Part shown: positions 50,491-57,743 of the stretch, piece by piece
How the letters are laid out: the number at the start of each line of letters is the position of its first letter
Numbering within the stretch: position 1 is the stretch's first letter
Assembly (NCBI RefSeq): GCF_014297595.2
Contig: NZ_CP060414.2
Coordinates: forward strand, 1,116,001-1,180,000
Direction of reading: 5' to 3'
Length of the DNA stretch: 64,000 bases
From: Neisseria musculi
GTDB lineage: Bacteria > Pseudomonadota > Gammaproteobacteria > Burkholderiales > Neisseriaceae
Made by a program: the position numbers and the translations under genes
Notes under the pieces: generated by a model
Database searches by the model: none
What the model saw: the letters and a program-made list of their open reading frames with translations, nothing else
Told to the model about the DNA's origin: nothing

Positions 50491-50519
50491 ATTATAATCG
50501 TATATACGCTAAAGGTCAA
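50491..50519 (-). promoter_or_regulatory. Promoter of peptide/RHH module 2
   Basis: TTGACC (complement 50514-50519), 17-bp spacer, TATAAT (complement 50491-50496), with the palindrome CGTATATACG at 50499-50508 inside the spacer. Flanking bases around the -10 (TATAATTCATTTCA on the minus strand) are shared with the other two promoters. Confidence 0.9.
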
Positions 50520-50608
50520 GCATTTCCCCCAAAAAAACACGCAAAAAGGCCGTCTGAAACCCAAGTTTCAGACGGCCTTTAACCATTGGCAATATCCTTC
50601 AGGCCGCC

Positions 50609-50629
50609 CTATGTTAAACATAGGGCGCA
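50609..50629 (-). terminator. Stem-loop after gam
   Basis: GCCCTATG-TTAAA-CATAGGGC, 8-bp perfect stem, just after the gam stop at 50636. An inverted uptake-sequence stem with flanking A/T runs follows at about 50546-50581. Together they should end early transcription. Confidence 0.7.
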
Positions 50630-50635
50630 CTAATT

Positions 50636-51157
50636 TCAAAGAGCCTGTTCCGTCGGCTCGATGACAAAATCCTCCATACCGCTCACAATCTTAATCCCCG
50701 GCACTTGGCCGTCTGCAAAACGCTCTTTCTGGTTCAAAATCGCGTCTTTGTCGATTTCTTGTTTGGTGCGCACAAATTCGGCAAAGGCGGATTTTTCGGA
50801 GAGCCACGCCAACACGGCGGCGACGCCGGTTACTTTGACCGACGGCGGGCGGATACGCCATTTAATCAGGCCGGTAACAAAGTCCACGGTTTTGGTTTTG
50901 CCGTTTTCGGTCAGCTCGTCTTTATGCGCTTCGCAGTAGGCGGCCACGCGCTCGGTCAGGCTCATGATTTCGGCACACAGCGGCGCGGCTTTGGCGGCAT
51001 AGGCTTCTTCGATTTCGGCTTTCTTGTCGCCGGCTTCGGTTTCGAGGCGTTTCACTTCGCGCTGCAAATCGCCGATTTTGCGGATAAACGCGGTTACTTC
51101 TGCTTTGTCTTGCGCCGCTTCGATGGCGGGCTGTTTGATTCGGGTGGTTTTAGCCAT
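50636..51157 (-). CDS. gam: Host-nuclease inhibitor Gam
   Basis: 173 residues, close to the 174 of Mu Gam. Long helix 'VTAFIRKIGDLQREVKRLETEAGDKKAEIEEAYAAKAAPL', then 'CEAHKDELTENGKTKTVDFVTGLIKWRIRPPSVKVTG' and 'KQEIDKDAILNQKERF'. Gam is a Ku-like dimer that binds DNA ends and blocks exonucleases such as RecBCD. Last gene of the early operon. Confidence 0.95.
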   Translation of the reverse strand: MAKTTRIKQPAIEAAQDKAEVTAFIRKIGDLQREVKRLETEAGDKKAEIEEAYAAKAAPLCAEIMSLTERVAAYCEAHKDELTENGKTKTVDFVTGLIKWRIRPPSVKVTGVAAVLAWLSEKSAFAEFVRTKQEIDKDAILNQKERFADGQVPGIKIVSGMEDFVIEPTEQAL

Positions 51158-51169
51158 TTTTACTTGCTC

Positions 51170-51406
51170 CTAGTTTACATATGGTCTGTCGCAGACCGCT
51201 TTAATTACTTTGATTTTGTTGATTACCGCTTGTTTAAAATCGGCTGCATCGGCATTTGCGTTAAGCTCCATACTCATCAGCATCCAACCGACCATAAAGG
51301 CTGCCAATTCTGCATTGCTTGATTCGGGGGCGGCGTGAAAGTCGGGGATTTCGACTTTGATTCCGTCGTTTTCCGTTTCTCGGATTTTGATAACGTATTC
51401 ATTCAT
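51170..51406 (-). CDS. Hypothetical early protein
   Basis: 78 residues. 'YVIKIRETENDGIKVEIPDFHAAPESSNAELAAFMVGWMLMSMEL' suggests a small alpha/beta protein; no family recognised. It overlaps the preceding small gene by 8 bp and is preceded by GGAGAAAAAA, so translation is likely. Confidence 0.6.
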   Translation of the reverse strand: MNEYVIKIRETENDGIKVEIPDFHAAPESSNAELAAFMVGWMLMSMELNANADAADFKQAVINKIKVIKAVCDRPYVN

Positions 51407-51545
51407 TTGATTTTTTCTCCAGTTTATTGACTAACTCGTCTGCTTCGCTCTCACTAAAGCCGCATTCTTCGGCATAGTTGCAAAACACGCTCCAGTTTTC
51501 GTCTGCAAAATCGGCCAACAGGCGGTATTCTTTTGCTTCAATCAT
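51399..51545 (-). CDS. Small acidic early protein
   Basis: 48 residues (MIEAKEYRLLADFADENWSV start, then 'CNYAEECGFSESEADELVNKLEKK'). Acidic, helical, two Cys. The stop overlaps the next start. The acidic charge would allow DNA mimicry, but nothing shows it. No family recognised. Confidence 0.5.
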   Translation of the reverse strand: MIEAKEYRLLADFADENWSVFCNYAEECGFSESEADELVNKLEKKSNE

Positions 51546-51556
51546 TTGACCTAATC

Positions 51557-51643
51557 CTATCCATTCAAAAAATCTTTTTTTTGATATTGCTGGTAATTTT
51601 CCAGCTGCTCCTTCGTAAGGTGTTTATGGCGTTTATCAGACAT
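51557..51643 (-). CDS. Very small basic early peptide
   Basis: 28 residues, MSDKRHKHLTKEQLENYQQY then QKKDFLNG. Its ATG overlaps the stop of the upstream gene by 8 bp and follows GAAAGGAAAG, an acceptable ribosome site. Function unknown; could be a short decayed frame. Confidence 0.4.
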   Translation of the reverse strand: MSDKRHKHLTKEQLENYQQYQKKDFLNG

Positions 51644-51788
51644 GATTTCTTTCCTTTTCAAGGCGTTTTAAAATTTCGTGGGCAACGGTATTCCCCGGCA
51701 AGCCGTGTTTTTGGGCAATCTCTGCAAATTCCGTCATGTAGGTTCGCAAAAATTCGGCAAGGAGTGCTTTTTCAAAATCCTGCAACAT
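51636..51788 (-). CDS. Small early protein
   Basis: 50 residues: starts MLQDFEKALLAEFLRTYMTE and continues 'FAEIAQKHGLPGNTVAHEILKRLEKE'. Helical, with a possible short HTH ('IAQKHGLPGNTVAHEIL'). AAAGGAAATTGAC precedes the ATG. One base separates it from the upstream gene stop. Confidence 0.5.
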   Translation of the reverse strand: MLQDFEKALLAEFLRTYMTEFAEIAQKHGLPGNTVAHEILKRLEKERNHV

Positions 51789-51789
51789 G

Positions 51790-52263
51790 TCAATTTCCTT
51801 TTTCACGTTCGCGCTTGGCCAGCTCTTCGACTTTCGCGCGGTTTCTCAAAATCTGTTCGGCAAAGGTTTCGGGCTTTCCCGGCTCGATGATTTTGCCGTT
51901 CAATACCGCTTTAATGCCGTCTGAAATCTGTTTTAACGCGGATTTGCCTTTGGCTTTTTCCACTGCCGTCGGGTTGTAGCGGTACTCAATCATCGGCGGT
52001 GCGGGCGGCGGTGGCAGCACGTCCAAAAAGTCGCGCGGGCTTGGCCAGCGGTTGGTTTCTGCCGCCAGCACCATAAAGGCCGTCTGAAAGCGTTTTAAAT
52101 CGCGTTCTTCGTCCCACTCGCGCCCGTGTGCCAACACACGACTCCATGCTTTGGCGGTGGCGGCCACGGTATCGGCGGCAGGCGACCCGGTCAGGCGCAG
52201 TGCCAGCAGCATAGTCAGGCCGTCAATCATCGTGTTGTGTAGTTGGGTAGGTAGTTCTTTCAT
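51790..52263 (-). CDS. Early protein with replisome-accessory-like layout
   Basis: 157 residues. N-terminal helices 'LHNTMIDGLTMLLALRLTGSPAADTVAATAKAWSRVLAHG', a conserved-looking 'FQTAFMVLAAETNRWPSPRDFLDVLPP', a Pro-rich hinge, and a charged C-terminal helix. The 'W-P-S-P-R-D-F' stretch is typical of phage replicative-helicase-loader-like or DUF-type early proteins; I make no firm assignment. AAGGATTGAAAAG before the ATG. Confidence 0.55.
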   Translation of the reverse strand: MKELPTQLHNTMIDGLTMLLALRLTGSPAADTVAATAKAWSRVLAHGREWDEERDLKRFQTAFMVLAAETNRWPSPRDFLDVLPPPPAPPMIEYRYNPTAVEKAKGKSALKQISDGIKAVLNGKIIEPGKPETFAEQILRNRAKVEELAKREREKGN

Positions 52264-52748
52264 CTTTTCAATCCTTGCAGCTCGGTGGCTGCGGTTAGGG
52301 TTTGGCTGGGTTTGGCGGGCGGTGCGTCTCGGTGGGTCGGTTTGCTTATCTGATTCCCTGCTGCGGTGGGCTGGCAAGCCCACCCTACAAGGATTTCATA
52401 CAGATAACCGTGCGATTTGAGCGGTGTTTTCAGACGACCTGCTTCGCGTGCCGCCAAGACTTCATGCAGGGCATAGAGCCATGCGTCTATCGGTGCGGCA
52501 TAGGCCGTGCCGTCTCGCTCGATAGTGGCCGTCTGAATCTGCGGCAGCAGCTCTTTGAGCAGTTTGGCGGTGCGTCCCCAAGAGAGCTGGCTCTTCTCGG
52601 GGCGGAACAGCCCGATATACCGTATTGCCGCCTTGCCAATGTCGGCATCCAGCTCGAGCAGCATTTTCAGCACTTCGGCAGCCTCGGCATCGCTGATTAA
52701 ACTGTCCAAGCTGTGTACCGCGCCGCAGTTGGGGCAACGGGTGTTCAT
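52260..52748 (-). CDS. Zinc-finger early protein
   Basis: 162 residues. The N-terminus has 'TRCPNCGAVHSLDSLI', half of a zinc site (Cys-x2-Cys...His). Then a helical region 'LKMLLELDADIGKAAIRYIGLFRPEKSQLSWGRTAKLLKELLPQI' and a disordered, Pro/Thr-rich C-terminus. Found in this place in related Mu-like prophages as far as I recall; function unknown. Coupled by overlap to both neighbours. Confidence 0.55.
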   Translation of the reverse strand: MNTRCPNCGAVHSLDSLISDAEAAEVLKMLLELDADIGKAAIRYIGLFRPEKSQLSWGRTAKLLKELLPQIQTATIERDGTAYAAPIDAWLYALHEVLAAREAGRLKTPLKSHGYLYEILVGWACQPTAAGNQISKPTHRDAPPAKPSQTLTAATELQGLKR

Positions 52749-52930
52749 GATTCGACCTCGCCCCAATACCAATCAAATTCGCCGAAAAATGTTTCTACCG
52801 CCCATTCGTTTTTTTCTTTGTCGGTCATACTGTCCCAATCATCGGGGGCAGAGTATGCAAACAAAACACGGCTATCGCACTCATCACACAACCCCGGACA
52901 AGTCATAACAAATTCGATTTTTTTGGCCAT
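52745..52930 (-). CDS. Small acidic Cys-containing protein
   Basis: 61 residues (MAKKIEFVMTCPGLCDECDS start). Cys at 'CPGLCDEC', then Asp/Glu/Trp-rich 'DDWDSMTDKEKNEWAVETFFGEFDWYWGEVES'. Net charge is strongly negative. AGGAGG lies 7 bases before the ATG. Possible DNA mimic or zinc-binding anti-host factor; unproven. Confidence 0.55.
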   Translation of the reverse strand: MAKKIEFVMTCPGLCDECDSRVLFAYSAPDDWDSMTDKEKNEWAVETFFGEFDWYWGEVES

Positions 52931-53424
52931 CACATTTCCTCCTTAAAAAACGTTATCCAATGCGTCTGCGTTTGGTTTTGCTTATGCTTCATGCTGACGT
53001 GTCCGATAAGCGGCTCCACATCTGTCAGAGCCAAAATATCTTTCACAGGGATTTGGTTTTCGTTCCATTTAAAAATCAGCATACCTTCGGGCCGTAACAC
53101 TCGGAAACACTCGGCAAATCCTTTGCGTAAATCCTCGCGCCAGTCATTGCCCAACACGCCGTATTTCTTTGCGAGCCAAGATTTTTCGCCTGCTTTTTCC
53201 AAATGTGGTGGGTCAAAAACCACCACCAGAAACGTGTTGTCAGGGAAAGGTAGATTGGTAAAATCCATAACCGCATCAGGGGAGATTTCCAGCTTTCGTA
53301 GGTATTTTCGGTCTTTCAGAAGATGGGTTTCCCGCCGCTTATCACCAAAAACTGCCGACTTATTGGCTTTGTCAAACCACATCATCCGGCTTCCACAACA
53401 GGGGTCTAATACTTTGGCATTCAT
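52930..53424 (-). CDS. SAM-dependent methyltransferase (early phage gene)
   Basis: 164 residues. 'KVLDPCCGSRMMWFDKANKSAVFGD' is a compact AdoMet-binding motif I, 'VVVFDPPHLEKAGEK' resembles motif IV (DPPH in place of DPPY), and 'GFAECFRVLRPEGMLIFKW' the class I fold end. Its shortness and absence of a recognition domain argue for a small DNA or RNA methyltransferase. Early position suggests modification before host restriction acts. GGGAGGAATC is a good ribosome site. Confidence 0.75.
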   Translation of the reverse strand: MNAKVLDPCCGSRMMWFDKANKSAVFGDKRRETHLLKDRKYLRKLEISPDAVMDFTNLPFPDNTFLVVVFDPPHLEKAGEKSWLAKKYGVLGNDWREDLRKGFAECFRVLRPEGMLIFKWNENQIPVKDILALTDVEPLIGHVSMKHKQNQTQTHWITFFKEEM

Positions 53425-53588
53425 GATTCCTCCCACAATGCAATCGCTCTTTCCAACGTCGCCGCTTCCGCCGACTTCATCATGCCGTCTGGTTTTCTTG
53501 CAACTACCACAAAATTACCGCCGTCGCTTTTACTGATTACCATCTCGCCGCGGTCTTCGAACCATTCGATAAGGTCTTTCGCATTCAT
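53421..53588 (-). CDS. Small early protein
   Basis: 55 residues (MNAKDLIEWFEDRGEMVISK start, then 'SDGGNFVVVARKPDG...ATLERAIALWEES'). A compact alpha/beta layout. AAAAGGATTATTAAAA precedes the ATG and the stop overlaps the methyltransferase start (ATGA). No family recognised. Confidence 0.55.
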   Translation of the reverse strand: MNAKDLIEWFEDRGEMVISKSDGGNFVVVARKPDGMMKSAEAATLERAIALWEES

Positions 53589-53667
53589 TTTTAATAATCC
53601 TTTTAAGTCAATATCTTGCAATTTTCACAAGACAAAAAATATATAGCCGTATCAACAGCTTGCCGTT

Positions 53668-53781
53668 TTAATTGTCGTCGTAGCCGTCGCCGATCATCCG
53701 TATCAAAGCAATACGCGCCACCAGCTCCAGCAACACGCCAAGACCAATCAATACCGCCAGTCCTATTGCAATCCACATCAT
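53668..53781 (-). CDS. Small single-pass membrane protein
   Basis: 37 residues (MMWIAIGLAVLIGLGVLLEL then 'VARIALIRMIGDGYDDN'). One transmembrane helix. The start overlaps the upstream stop, after GAAGGAGCGGAAAAA. Unknown role; perhaps superinfection exclusion or membrane anchoring. Confidence 0.55.
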   Translation of the reverse strand: MMWIAIGLAVLIGLGVLLELVARIALIRMIGDGYDDN

Positions 53782-53939
53782 TTTTTCCGCTCCTTCTTCA
53801 GCAACTCTTCCGTTTCCCGCATCATCCGCGCCTGATATTCTTCCGCCGTTTCCTGCTTTTTCCGCGCCTGTCTTGTCCACGCGCGGCGGCGGTGTTGGCC
53901 GTAGGCTTGCCAATCCTGATTGCGTCTATAAAAGCTCAT
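53778..53939 (-). CDS. Small basic helical protein
   Basis: 53 residues (MSFYRRNQDWQAYGQHRRRA start, then a long Arg/Lys/Glu helix ending 'LLKKERKK'). It overlaps neighbours on both sides by 4 bp. Probable nucleic-acid contact by charge; no family recognised. Confidence 0.55.
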   Translation of the reverse strand: MSFYRRNQDWQAYGQHRRRAWTRQARKKQETAEEYQARMMRETEELLKKERKK

Positions 53940-54055
53940 TTGCGCCATCCTTTCTGTATCGCCTTATCCCCAAAGCGGCGTTTGATGTCCGTCACCGCCT
54001 GTTTCAATGCCAGCTCACGCACCTTGCGTGTCGGTCGTTTGGCCTGTTTATTCAT
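53936..54055 (-). CDS. Very small basic protein
   Basis: 39 residues (MNKQAKRPTRKVRELALKQA start, then 'VTDIKRRFGDKAIQKGWRK'). Very basic. Overlap of 8 bp with the upstream gene and 4 bp with the downstream gene support translation. Unknown function. Confidence 0.5.
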   Translation of the reverse strand: MNKQAKRPTRKVRELALKQAVTDIKRRFGDKAIQKGWRK

Positions 54056-54269
54056 ACACAATGCCCTCCATCTTGCTGTCCGCGCTCATGCTGTCGTATT
54101 GCGCTTCCACCTTCATCACTTCCGCCTGCGCCGCCATTTCCGCCGCGCGCTGTAAATCGGGTGTCTCTGCCCAGGCTTCTTCGGTACATGAGTGCAGCAA
54201 GACTCCTGCCAACAGCATAACCGTCGCGGTCAGCATCCCGGCCATCATGTGCTTCAAATATGCAATCAT
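54048..54269 (-). CDS. Small protein with N-terminal signal/anchor
   Basis: 73 residues: 'HMMAGMLTATVMLLAGVLLHSC' is a hydrophobic segment ending in Cys like a lipobox (GVLLHSC is imperfect), followed by a helical acidic part 'DLQRAAEMAAQAEVMKVEAQYDSM'. GGAAGGAAAATAAAAA precedes the ATG. Perhaps membrane-bound; unknown. Confidence 0.6.
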   Translation of the reverse strand: MIAYLKHMMAGMLTATVMLLAGVLLHSCTEEAWAETPDLQRAAEMAAQAEVMKVEAQYDSMSADSKMEGIVYE

Positions 54270-54346
54270 TTTTTATTTTCCTTCCGAATCAATGATTTAT
54301 AAAATTCATTGGGTAAAAAATATATAGCCGTGTCAAGGGCTTAGGC

Positions 54347-55265
54347 CTATCGGATAATCAGCGAGCTGTACTTTTTCACAATCCCGGCCTGCAATTGGAT
54401 GCCGTTTTTGTTCGCCGTGCGCACCGCGCCGCGCATCAGTTTACTCATCCGGCGCGTGTTGCCGTTGGCCTGTTTCACGATTTCCGACAGCGTTTCTTCA
54501 TCGGCTTGCGGCAGGGCGGATTTGGCGATTTCGGCCAATTCTTCATCGGGCAGACTGTCGCCCAGCGGCAGGACTACACTCACACGGCTGTAAAGCTGCA
54601 CCAGCTCGCCATGCTTGCCGCGCAGATTCGTCACCAGTTTCGGCATACCGCTCAACACCAAGCCGCAACCCGTTTCGTCGTGCAGGCGGCGCAGGATTTC
54701 CAAGGCGCGTAATGGCAAGTTTTCTGCTTCATCGACTACAATAAGACGGCCCGAATCGCGCAAACGGTCGGCCACCGCTTCAAACAAATCATTCAGGCTG
54801 CCCGTACTCATCAGCTTGCACGCCGTCGCCAGTTTGCGCATCAGCACCAGCGCGGTAAAGCTCGGATTGGCTTCAATCAGCACCGCTGCCGGATTTTGTT
54901 CGCAGTAGTGTTTGACTGCTTGGGTTTTGCCCAAACCGGCCTGACCGTAAATCACCGCCACTTCGCCGCCTTCGTGCGCATCACGCATCACTTCCGCAAT
55001 CCGGCGCGTGGTGCGCGTGGCCACAAACTCAATATGCAGCTCTTCGCGCTTTGGCTTTGCTTTCCTGCACTTCCAAATATGCTTCGATTTTCGGCTCGAT
55101 GGTCTCGTAATTGCCGCCTTTGTCCGCATAAGTACCGCTCAGGTACATACTTACCGCCGCCGGAGCGCAGCCGATACCGCGCGCCAATTGGGTCTGATTC
55201 AGCCCTGATTTGGCTTTAAAATCGGCAAGACGTTGTTGTAATGCTGTGTTGATTTGGTTTTTCAT
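54347..55265 (-). pseudogene. Transposition protein B (MuB-like ATPase), split by a frameshift
   Basis: The N-terminal part (from ATG at 55265, after AAGGAAAACAAC) is the HTH domain: 'TALQQRLADFKAKSGLNQTQLARGIGCAPAAVSMYLSG'. It ends 'VQESKAKARRAAY' at a stop at 55029. The AAA+ part continues in another frame: 'REELHIEFVATRTTRRIAEVMRD', Walker A 'YGQAGLGKTQAVKHYC', Walker B 'RLIVVDEAENLPLRALEIL', to 54347. The shift lies near 55052-55060 in a GCGCG run: an added GC pair would restore 'AKAREELHIEF'. MuB captures target DNA and activates transposase, so as read transposition would be impaired. A sequencing error or programmed shift is possible. Confidence 0.85.
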
Positions 55266-55284
55266 GTTGTTTTCCTTAAGTTTT

Positions 55285-55446
55285 TTAAAAAATATAGCCG
55301 TTTTCCATCCAGTCCCACACCACCCACGCCGTTGCAGCAACCACCGCAGCGCAAGCCCCGATAATCCACGGCCATGTTTTGCGTTTTTTGGCCTTACGGA
55401 TGTCTTTAATCACGATACCGTCTTGTTCTAATTCATAAAAATCCAT
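55285..55446 (-). CDS. Small membrane protein between transposase A and B
   Basis: 53 residues (MDFYELEQDGIVIKDIRKAK start, helix 'TWPWIIGACAAVVAATAWVVWDWM'). Ribosome site GGAG 8 bp before ATG. Not present in Mu at this place as far as I recall. Function unknown. Confidence 0.6.
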   Translation of the reverse strand: MDFYELEQDGIVIKDIRKAKKRKTWPWIIGACAAVVAATAWVVWDWMENGYIF

Positions 55447-55456
55447 TTTTTTACTC

Positions 55457-57472
55457 CTATTTGTCTGCTTCAAACAAAACAAAATCATCGGTTCCCGTTT
55501 TCGGCAATACCGCATATTCCGCTTCGATAACGTCCGGCTTCATACCCATACTGCCCAGCTCGTCCCACGTTGCCGCCTGCTCAAGTGCCGGATTCGCTTC
55601 CGCATTGGCCAACCTGATTACGTTTTCCGCGCGTTTGACCTTACCTTTGCGGCGGTTTTCCGCCAGTTGGTCGCGTCGCGCCACCGGCATTGCAGGGCGT
55701 TTGTTGCCGTCGAGTTTAGCCTTACATAAAAACTTACCGGCCATGTCATACACCAACACACTCTGAGCATCGTCCAAGTCATAAGCTACACGCACTTCGT
55801 CTTTGTGGTACTCGGCCAAATCCACGCTAAAATATTGGTTGTTAAACAAATCCAGCCAGCCGCGCTGCACCTTACGGATTTCCTGCGGTCTGAACAGCGT
55901 TTCTTCCTCTTCCGCCGCCAAAAAGTCAGGGGTCAGGCCGTCTGAAATCATGCGTGCATCACGGTATTGTTTCGGCGTATAGTGCGACCCGTCTGCCATT
56001 TTCGGCAGCTCGCTGTGGGGGCGGTTGTTGTAATCGTCGATACAGGCCATCACATCAGCGATAAACTGTTTCCAGCTCGGCAGCTTAGCCGCCCATTTCT
56101 GCTGTTCAGCCGTCAGCTCTTTGCCCTGTTCCAGCGCGTTAAACGCGCTTTCCAGTTTGCGGTAGGTCAGGTTTTTCGTGCTGCTGTCCATCCCTTCGCC
56201 GGTAAACGTGTCGTAATTTCGGGCAATGCGGATTAAATTGTCTTTCCACCAGCGTTCAATGATGCCGCGCCCCTGCGGATTGCCCGGCAAACCCGTCTCA
56301 TGATGGATACTCAGCCGCGCAGCGATACCCGTAATCTCGTGATCGATGGTCTTGGCCGTTTGGCCGCCGCCGTTATCCGAGTAATACATCAGCGGCACGC
56401 CAAAATGCTTGACCCCAATCCGCAGCGCATCACACACCGCCACGCAGCTCTCCGCCAAACTGACCGAAAACCCCATCACCATCCGCGTGCAACCGTCCAA
56501 AATCACCGTCACTTCCGGCTTAAACGGCCTACCGTGTACAGGGTGTGCCACCTTCGCCTTAAAGCTGTGGCCGTCGCCGATCCAAACATCGTTCGGCTTC
56601 AACGCCCCCCAATCACGCTTCACATAAGGCATCAACGCCTTATATGCCGCGCCGGTTCTGCGGCCCCGTTCCTGCATAATCATCGGCAGTTTCTCCCAAA
56701 CACGTCGCACTTGGCTCTCAGTTGGCATTTCATTAATCGGCATATGCTTTTCCCACCAATCCGCAAACAACCCATAGCTGTGTGCCAATTTCGGCGCGCT
56801 CGGCACATTGTGAAAGCGGATAAAATGCGGCAACCAACGGTATTCCGACAGCGGCACAATCCGGCGCGTCGCCTTCGGAGCCAGAGCCATCAGCCGCTCG
56901 TTCGGCGTGGCCGCCTCGCGGTAGGCCAAAGTCCATTCTTTTAAAGAGCGCATGGAGAGCTTCGCTTCGCCACCGCTGCGCGCATTGGCCAAGGGCAGCA
57001 GATCCATCAAATGCTTGGGCAATCTGCCTTGTTCCAACTGTTCCAGCACATAAGCCTGCGCATGGCTTATTTTCAAGCCGCCCACGCGGTGCATTTTCAG
57101 CACCTCCGCCACAATCGATATCCGCGCATGAGCACATTGCCGCTGTTTTTCCGTTAAGCCGCCAACCACTTCGTCAATCGGCAATCCAAGCTGCGTGTTT
57201 TGGCGTTTGCCCGGCAGTTTCGCCGCCTGCACAGGTAGCGTTTCGGCCAGTTTTTCGCTTTCCGCCAGCAGCTCGTCGGCTTTTTTCTGTTGGATGGCGG
57301 TTCGGATTTCGGGGGGTAAACTGTCGATTAGGTATTCAAAACCACCTCCGCGACCGGCTCTTTCTCTAAAGTCCCAATTGGACTTTTTAGCAAGTTTTGA
57401 CAATCCTCTAACAGTACTCGGAATACCTTGTATTTTTAAGTTTTCTAATTCTTTCAGGCTTATGTAGCTCAT
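55457..57472 (-). CDS. Transposase A (MuA-type DDE)
   Basis: 671 residues. N-terminal Mu-type DNA-binding winged helix ('SYISLKELENLKIQGIPSTVRGLSKLAKKSNWDFRERAGRGGGFEYLIDSLPPEIR'), a second HTH region (about 100-200), and the RNase-H-like core with Asp300 ('WIGDGHS'), Asp366 ('YYSDNGGGQT') and Glu406 ('GRGIIERWW'). C-terminal Mu-type domain ('FLAAEEEETLFRPQEIRKVQRGWLDLFNNQYFSVDL'). It binds the end repeats and joins phage ends to target DNA. Overlaps ner by four bases. Confidence 0.96.
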   Translation of the reverse strand: MSYISLKELENLKIQGIPSTVRGLSKLAKKSNWDFRERAGRGGGFEYLIDSLPPEIRTAIQQKKADELLAESEKLAETLPVQAAKLPGKRQNTQLGLPIDEVVGGLTEKQRQCAHARISIVAEVLKMHRVGGLKISHAQAYVLEQLEQGRLPKHLMDLLPLANARSGGEAKLSMRSLKEWTLAYREAATPNERLMALAPKATRRIVPLSEYRWLPHFIRFHNVPSAPKLAHSYGLFADWWEKHMPINEMPTESQVRRVWEKLPMIMQERGRRTGAAYKALMPYVKRDWGALKPNDVWIGDGHSFKAKVAHPVHGRPFKPEVTVILDGCTRMVMGFSVSLAESCVAVCDALRIGVKHFGVPLMYYSDNGGGQTAKTIDHEITGIAARLSIHHETGLPGNPQGRGIIERWWKDNLIRIARNYDTFTGEGMDSSTKNLTYRKLESAFNALEQGKELTAEQQKWAAKLPSWKQFIADVMACIDDYNNRPHSELPKMADGSHYTPKQYRDARMISDGLTPDFLAAEEEETLFRPQEIRKVQRGWLDLFNNQYFSVDLAEYHKDEVRVAYDLDDAQSVLVYDMAGKFLCKAKLDGNKRPAMPVARRDQLAENRRKGKVKRAENVIRLANAEANPALEQAATWDELGSMGMKPDVIEAEYAVLPKTGTDDFVLFEADK

Positions 57473-57717
57473 AACTGCAAAACCTCCTTGAGTTTTGAAA
57501 TTCTTTCGGACCGATTGTCTTTTATCGCGTAGTAGGGGAAAACTTCTTCTAAGTCTTTTTGAATGACTTTCGCCACTGATTCCGCTATCCGGCGGCTTCC
57601 TTTTCCATTTCTGATTACTTCAGAAACAGACTGATTAGTAACGCCTAGAGCAGAAGCAATCATCCTTGCCGACACGTTATGATTTTCTAAAGATTGATAA
57701 ATTTCATTCGGTTGCAT
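57469..57717 (-). CDS. ner: Ner-like transcriptional regulator
   Basis: 82 residues. 'SARMIASALGVTNQSVSEVIRNGKGSRRIAESVAKVIQ' is the Ner/Nlp helix-turn-helix. AGGAGGGAAT immediately before the ATG at 57717 fixes the start. In Mu, Ner lowers early and repressor transcription soon after infection. First gene of the early operon, overlapping the transposase start. Confidence 0.9.
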   Translation of the reverse strand: MQPNEIYQSLENHNVSARMIASALGVTNQSVSEVIRNGKGSRRIAESVAKVIQKDLEEVFPYYAIKDNRSERISKLKEVLQL

Positions 57718-57743
57718 ATTCCCTCCTGTGTTAAAATACTTCA

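Noticed and set aside
53668..53913. 81-residue version of the small membrane protein
   Set aside because: Its first 44 residues are the shifted frame of the overlapping basic protein (53778-53939); a good ribosome site precedes the internal ATG at 53781.
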